Below the pieces are notes generated by a model that had not been told where the DNA came from, made no database searches, and saw only the letters and a program-made list of their open reading frames with translations. Shown here piece after piece: positions 30,601-32,939 of a DNA stretch of 32,939 nucleotides (the first letter of the stretch is position 1; the number at the start of each line of letters is the position of its first letter). Where the stretch lies: contig NW_019773933.1 of assembly GCF_001039355.2 (NCBI RefSeq), forward strand, positions 1 through 32,939. The letters run 5' to 3'. The translations under genes were made by a program, and so were the position numbers. This DNA comes from Lingula anatina (taxonomy: Eukaryota > Brachiopoda > Lingulata > Lingulida > Lingulidae).

Positions 30601-32923
30601 AAGAAGGGAAGAAAAAGACAAATCTAGGGAAACTTAATCCCATGATTTTCTGCATACATTTTAGATTCCGAATATGCAGCGGACATCTCCAATTCTGACA
30701 CAGTCACAGAGAAGATGACATCAAATTCAGTCACAAGTAATGACACCCCTGTTGGTCCACCAATAAGTGTCACCATTGTCACAAGTCCTAGACATAAAAC
30801 AGGGGACACAGGGGATACTGAGGAACCACAAGAGGACAAGGATGATAAAGAGGATGACGCAGTTTTTGTGTCAAACACTGGGGAAAGGGAACCCTCCAAA
30901 GCAGGACGCCCAATTCCAGAGCATTTTCAACCAACTGATCCTGTAAGTCCATGGGAAATTCAACTGCATTTTTAATTTTAAGGTTCATGATTTCAAGTAT
31001 ATGTTTACTATGCTCCTCACTAATTGTAAAATGTCTAACTGTTACTATAATTTTCTTTAAAATGTTTTAGACCAGATACTGCTGCACTACACATATTGTA
31101 CATGTTTAAATACTTTCTTTCAGGATGCATTGGAAGAAGCAGTCAAGAGACAGCAGGAAGCCAATGCTGCTGTAGACATCCAGAGGTCAGTGATCTGGAA
31201 ACTTTTTTTTTTNGACCATTTAGAGCCTAACGAGGATTTTTTTAACATAAAAGAGACACCCCTTTTCACAAGATCTCAGATTTATGTGTACTAGTTACTT
31301 TCAAAAAACAAAAAACAAACAAAAAATAGAAAGAAAGAAAGAAAAAAGAAAGAAAGAAGGGAAGAAAAAGACAAATCTAGGGAAACTTAATCCCATGATT
31401 TTCTGCATACATTTTAGATTCCGAATATGCAGCGGACATCTCCAATTCTGACACAGTCACAGAGAAGATGACATCAAATTCAGTCACAAGTAATGACACC
31501 CCTGTTGGTCCACCAATAAGTGTCACCATTGTCACAAGTCCTAGACATAAAACAGGGGACACAGGGGATACTGAGGAACCACAAGAGGACAAGGATGATA
31601 AAGAGGATGACGCAGTTTTTGTGTCAAACACTGGGGAAAGGGAACCCTCCAAAGCAGGACGCCCAATTCCAGAGCATTTTCAACCAACTGATCCTGTAAG
31701 TCCATGGGAAATTCAACTGCATTTTTAATTTTAAGGTTCATGATTTCAAGTATATGTTTACTATGCTCCTCACTAATTGTAAAATGTCTAACTGTTACTA
31801 TAATTTTCTTTAAAATGTTTTAGACCAGATACTGCTGCACTACACATATTGTACATGTTTAAATACTTTCTTTCAGGATGCATTGGAAGAAGCAGTCAAG
31901 AGACAGCAGGAAGCCAATGCTGCTGTAGACATCCAGAGGTCAGTGATCTGGAAACTTTTTTTTTTTAATCAAAAGTTCTTTGATATAATTCTGTTTTCAT
32001 TTTATAAGATATTCTCAGCATAAGGTGAATAATGCATGCTGATATTTTCTACATGATTTTTGAAAATTTGATTCAAGTATTTAAATTAAAATATAATCTA
32101 TAGATAACTTGCTGTACTGTCACAGATTTTTACATGATTGCATTTCTCATGTAGCAGCATGAAACAGAATCTTCTTTATTTCTAATTTATGTAACAATTT
32201 TTACTGAGAAATTCATCTCCATTGGACATTGTTTTTACTGCAGAATTTTCCGAGGCTATGTGGTGAGGAAGAGCTATAAATACCTGATGAAAGAGGAGAG
32301 AGAAAGAAAAGAGGATGAAAGGAAAGCTGCCATAGAAATACAAAGGTGAAATTTTGACTTTTACAAAATAAATGTCTGTCTGTAAAATTTTCCATGAGAA
32401 TTTTAGTACAAAAAAAGTCTTTAGAAGCATGTATGTATAGAGGTTTTCTTAATATATCAGCAGTCCACATGTAGTAATGCTAGTTTTCTTTATTACAGAG
32501 CATACAGGGGGCATATATCCAGGAAGAAAGCTATTTATAATCGAGAGCCCAATCCTGACACCATGATCTGGGCTAAGGAGTTTAAAGCTAAGCAGATGGA
32601 AAAGGCAGCTATGAGAATGGTGAAAGCCGAGGAGACAACAAGACAGTAAGTTGACATAATATAATATATTAATACAATACAATACAATGTAAGGAGAATG
32701 GAAAAGGCAAAAGTGACAACAAGTATGTTATTTGATGTGTTATACAGATGACCCAACATAAACCCACCCTTTATTATGATGATGACTGACAGACTAACAT
32801 TAGCCAGGATACTGCTCATTTTAATCTTTTCTTACACGCATGACTTAATATGGACCAGCTTGAAAAACTAACACCTTTATTTTCAGTGTAGGATTACTAG
32901 AAATTAAGCTGGATGTGCATTAG
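18927..32923 (+). CDS. Unidentified IQ-motif protein, 3' part (about 24 exons)
   Basis: Exons: 18927-19125, 19387-19413, 20263-20385, 20796-20924, 21342-21558, 21989-22136, 22917-23026, 23177-23326, 23678-23822, 23954-24069, 25780-25822, 26275-26404, 26563-26593, 27011-27206, 27496-27735, 28078-28603, 28846-28869, 29438-29650, 30139-30306, 30665-30942, 31124-31185 (or the duplicate pair 31418-31695, 31877-31938), 32244-32345, 32499-32645 and possibly 32887-32923 (TAG 32921-32923). All phases agree when one duplicate pair is used. With the 5' part this gives about 1,405 codons. Most of it is Pro/Ser/Arg-rich and probably disordered. Two IQ motifs near the end suggest calmodulin or myosin-light-chain binding. 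No enzyme motif, signal peptide or membrane segment is seen. I do not recognise the family; a cytoskeletal or ciliary role is only a guess. Confidence 0.78.
19387..19413 (+). CDS. Candidate 27-nt lysine-rich microexon
   Basis: It lies between acceptor ttctttcag and donor gtattt, phase 1 in and 1 out, encoding VKEKKKKGKG with the flanking bases. Because it is a multiple of three and flanked by phase-1 exons, it can be skipped without a frame change. The surrounding intron sequence (19126-20262) is otherwise AT-rich with no other feature. Confidence 0.5.
20263..21558 (+). CDS. IQ-motif gene exons with the best-conserved-looking block
   Basis: Exons 20263-20385, 20796-20924 and 21342-21558 are joined in phase 1. 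They encode a well-structured-looking stretch (RLRSWNEFQQDQTYGQEM, GNLQFIGRGGQPQGVRYAAH, DLGETPEEYTKDIVVGYSRL, TTEEFYQLAEGYYPDTPKYP). They have high GC at third positions compared with the introns. This block is the best query for finding relatives. Confidence 0.8.
21989..24069 (+). CDS. IQ-motif gene middle exons, proline-rich with RPxTAP-like motifs
   Basis: Exons 21989-22136, 22917-23026, 23177-23326, 23678-23822 and 23954-24069. Notable stretches are LDTVVNLIDSVTDDLNYYKE (helical), EDSEWTVHFSRPQPPPAV, MQAIDWRGRITPDTTRYKWA and GKRPKTAPMTVREKWN. Four related tetra- to hexapeptides, RPKSTP (21464), RPNTAVP (22974), RPKTAP (23772) and RPHTAP (28294), are spread through this gene. Function unknown. 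Confidence 0.78.
22220..22682. mobile_element. 463-bp nonautonomous DNA-transposon-like element (MITE)
   Basis: It begins CAGGGCTAGACACTAAC and ends with the near inverse GCTAATGTCGAGCCCTG, an imperfect 17-base terminal inverted repeat. The 5-base direct repeat ATTAG abuts both ends (22215-22219 and 22683-22687). Inside are many copies of CCTGTCC or GGACAGG and a perfect hairpin at 22238-22274. The CAGGG termini resemble hAT elements, but hAT target duplications are normally 8 bases, so the superfamily is uncertain. There is no transposase. The minus strand has a short open stretch with repeated Gly-Gln-Val. It sits in the intron 22137-22916. Confidence 0.78.
22238..22274. repeat. Perfect 17-bp-arm hairpin inside the MITE
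   Basis: The arms are 22238-22254 (TTTATGAGCACCTGTCC) and 22258-22274, separated by a TTC loop. It lies just inside the left terminus. Confidence 0.95.
24070..25779 (+). other. Long intron with simple repeats
   Basis: This 1.7-kb intron is the longest in the 3' part of the IQ gene. It contains an ATTT-rich tract (about 24095-24120), a 16-base palindrome GTGCATGTACATGCAC (24630-24645) and a (GA)n microsatellite (about 24656-24686). No exon or transposon end is recognised in the rest. Confidence 0.7.
24656..24686. repeat. (GA)n microsatellite
   Basis: About 15 uninterrupted GA units follow a short CA-rich run. Confidence 0.95.
25780..27206 (+). CDS. IQ-motif gene exons, including a 31-nt and a 43-nt exon
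   Basis: Exons 25780-25822 (43 nt), 26275-26404, 26563-26593 (31 nt) and 27011-27206 are all phase-consistent. They encode KVTLFSPEGGSSTPSF, MEFLSLVAPRSI, the short IPPKKDGHMER and MVTTPRDVNLPVPLHSAAGD, then a Tyr/Gly/Asp segment ending MDLINRLQ. The introns between them are AT-rich and show nothing else. Confidence 0.72.
27496..27735 (+). CDS. IQ-motif gene acidic exon
   Basis: This 80-codon exon is phase 0 at both ends, so it could be skipped without a frame change. It has an Asp-rich half with repeated DQ/DH dipeptides (DQSDQPDHLEEDEGDQND) and a Glu/Lys-rich half (REEVNEEEKKEDKADKEE). It is probably disordered and strongly charged. Confidence 0.8.
27971..27994. repeat. (AT)n microsatellite
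   Basis: Twelve AT units lie in the intron 27736-28077, just after ctttttcag, an acceptor-like end that is not used in the gene model. Confidence 0.95.
28078..28603 (+). CDS. IQ-motif gene largest exon
   Basis: This is a 526-base exon, phase 0 in and 1 out. It begins with a helical stretch (EENESLINAKQRLESKYHL), then NPWSFAPDVDFENINFEEYM and a Cys-Gly-Asp-Cys in the segment NYCGDCRPHTAPP. A probable coiled coil follows (AEELENLLRIHGAQFQRL), then a Gln/Lys run and an Arg/Pro/Ser-rich tail (LLSAPTRTPPSIPSP). Two cysteines alone do not make a metal site. Confidence 0.82.
28846..28869 (+). CDS. Candidate 24-nt microexon
   Basis: It lies between acceptor tccctag and donor gtaagt, phase 1 in and out, encoding NLLNTAKK. 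It can be skipped without a frame change. The flanking introns (28604-28845 and 28870-29437) hold nothing else recognisable. Confidence 0.55.
29438..30306 (+). CDS. IQ-motif gene exons 29438-29650 and 30139-30306
   Basis: The first encodes NLRQADTERSQANLGH, VLRLNSRTSSSQPTPVPL and an acidic helix DAYDLFDEFEEVCQANQ. The second encodes a Ser-rich segment ending ELDIFGSSDQLSVK. The acceptor of the second is tttagcag, a tandem NAGNAG, so transcripts may start at 30139 or 30142 and differ by one alanine. Confidence 0.75.
30461..31212. repeat. Direct duplicate, copy 1 (752 bases)
   Basis: It is essentially identical to 31214-31965 (offset 753) apart from the length of the terminal T tract. It holds a GAAA-rich tract (about 30575-30618) and exons 30665-30942 and 31124-31185. 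Confidence 0.97.
30665..31185 (+). CDS. IQ-motif gene exons with acidic segment and first half of IQ motif 1
   Basis: Exon 30665-30942 (phase 1 in, 0 out) encodes a Thr/Ser/Asp-rich disordered segment (GDTGDTEEPQEDKDDKED). Exon 31124-31185 encodes EEAVKRQQEANAAVDIQR, whose last residues start the first IQ motif. The same pair is repeated at 31418-31695 and 31877-31938. Confidence 0.82.
31213..31213. other. Single N: contig join with unmerged overlap
   Basis: It lies exactly between the two copies of the 752-base repeat, right after a T tract. This is the expected look of two overlapping contigs placed end to end. Confidence 0.9.
31214..31965. repeat. Direct duplicate, copy 2 (752 bases), probably an assembly artefact
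   Basis: It carries second copies of two exons (31418-31695 and 31877-31938). Splicing copy 1's last exon to copy 2's first joins phase 2 to phase 1 and meets a TGA after about a dozen codons. Only one pair can be used in a normal transcript. Confidence 0.92.
32244..32645 (+). CDS. IQ-motif gene exons with two IQ calmodulin-binding motifs
   Basis: Exons 32244-32345 and 32499-32645 complete two IQ motifs of the form IQxxxRGxxxR. Motif 1 is VDIQRIFRGYVVRKSY (split with the preceding exon) and motif 2 is IEIQRAYRGHISRKKA. A charged helix (KEERERKEDERKA) lies between them. IQ motifs bind calmodulin or related EF-hand proteins, often without calcium. A short helix WAKEFKAKQMEKAAMRMV follows. This is the only domain assignment for the gene that I consider secure. 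Confidence 0.88.
32887..32923 (+). CDS. Possible terminal exon of the IQ-motif gene
   Basis: An acceptor (attttcag) is followed by 37 bases in the right phase encoding HVGLLEIKLDVH and TAG at 32921-32923. It may be the true end or a chance match; the real last exon could lie beyond the window. Confidence 0.35.
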
Positions 32924-32939
32924 TTTAATTAGTACCACC

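Noticed and set aside
30665-31938. Mutually exclusive or tandemly duplicated exons in the IQ gene
   Set aside because: The copies show no divergence even in introns, are separated by an N, and using both breaks the frame.
1-32939. CRISPR arrays, tRNA or rRNA genes, bacterial-type operons
   Set aside because: No regularly spaced repeats or recognisable RNA genes were seen; the window is a spliced animal locus.

Overview
This is eukaryotic, animal DNA: AT-rich, with split genes, GT-AG introns of a few hundred bases, microsatellites and an interspersed DNA-transposon relic. Gene content and intron style suggest an invertebrate metazoan, perhaps a mollusc, but the sequence alone does not fix the species. 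All genes read on the plus strand.

Layout. (1) 298-7276: the 3' eleven exons of SLX4, the scaffold of the SLX1/MUS81/XPF structure-specific nucleases. They run from the end of the BTB domain through a long disordered exon and the MUS81-binding SAP-like domain to the C-terminal SLX1-binding domain and stop codon. (2) 7277-8500: 3' UTR and intergenic DNA. (3) About 8508-8842: a promoter and a leader with two upstream ORFs. (4) 8843-13890 and 18927-32923: one large gene of about 31 exons (about 1,405 codons). Its N-terminus is helical, its middle is disordered and carries repeated RPx(T/S)xP-like motifs, and two IQ calmodulin-binding motifs lie near its C-terminus. I do not recognise its family. 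(5) 13969-18201: nine exons of the SNF2 ATPase ATRX, sitting inside the large gene's intron.

The main structural result is about assembly. Single N bases occur at 13893, 18602 and 31213, and a 136-base N run at 10489-10624. The ATRX block is bounded exactly by the first two single Ns and is out of phase with both neighbouring exons. Skipping it joins the two halves of the IQ gene in phase. The third single N separates two essentially identical copies of a 752-base segment holding two exons, and using both copies would shift the frame to a stop. The single Ns therefore look like unreliable contig joins. ATRX is probably a misplaced contig, and the IQ gene is really one gene.

Other points: degenerate partial exon copies lie just downstream of their parents in SLX4 and of the ATRX exons. 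There is a 463-base transposon-like element with terminal inverted repeats, a 5-base direct repeat and a perfect 17-base-arm hairpin. ATRX has a GC-AG intron, and SLX4 has three SUMO-interaction-like motifs. I found no convincing RNA gene, CRISPR array or novel multi-gene system.
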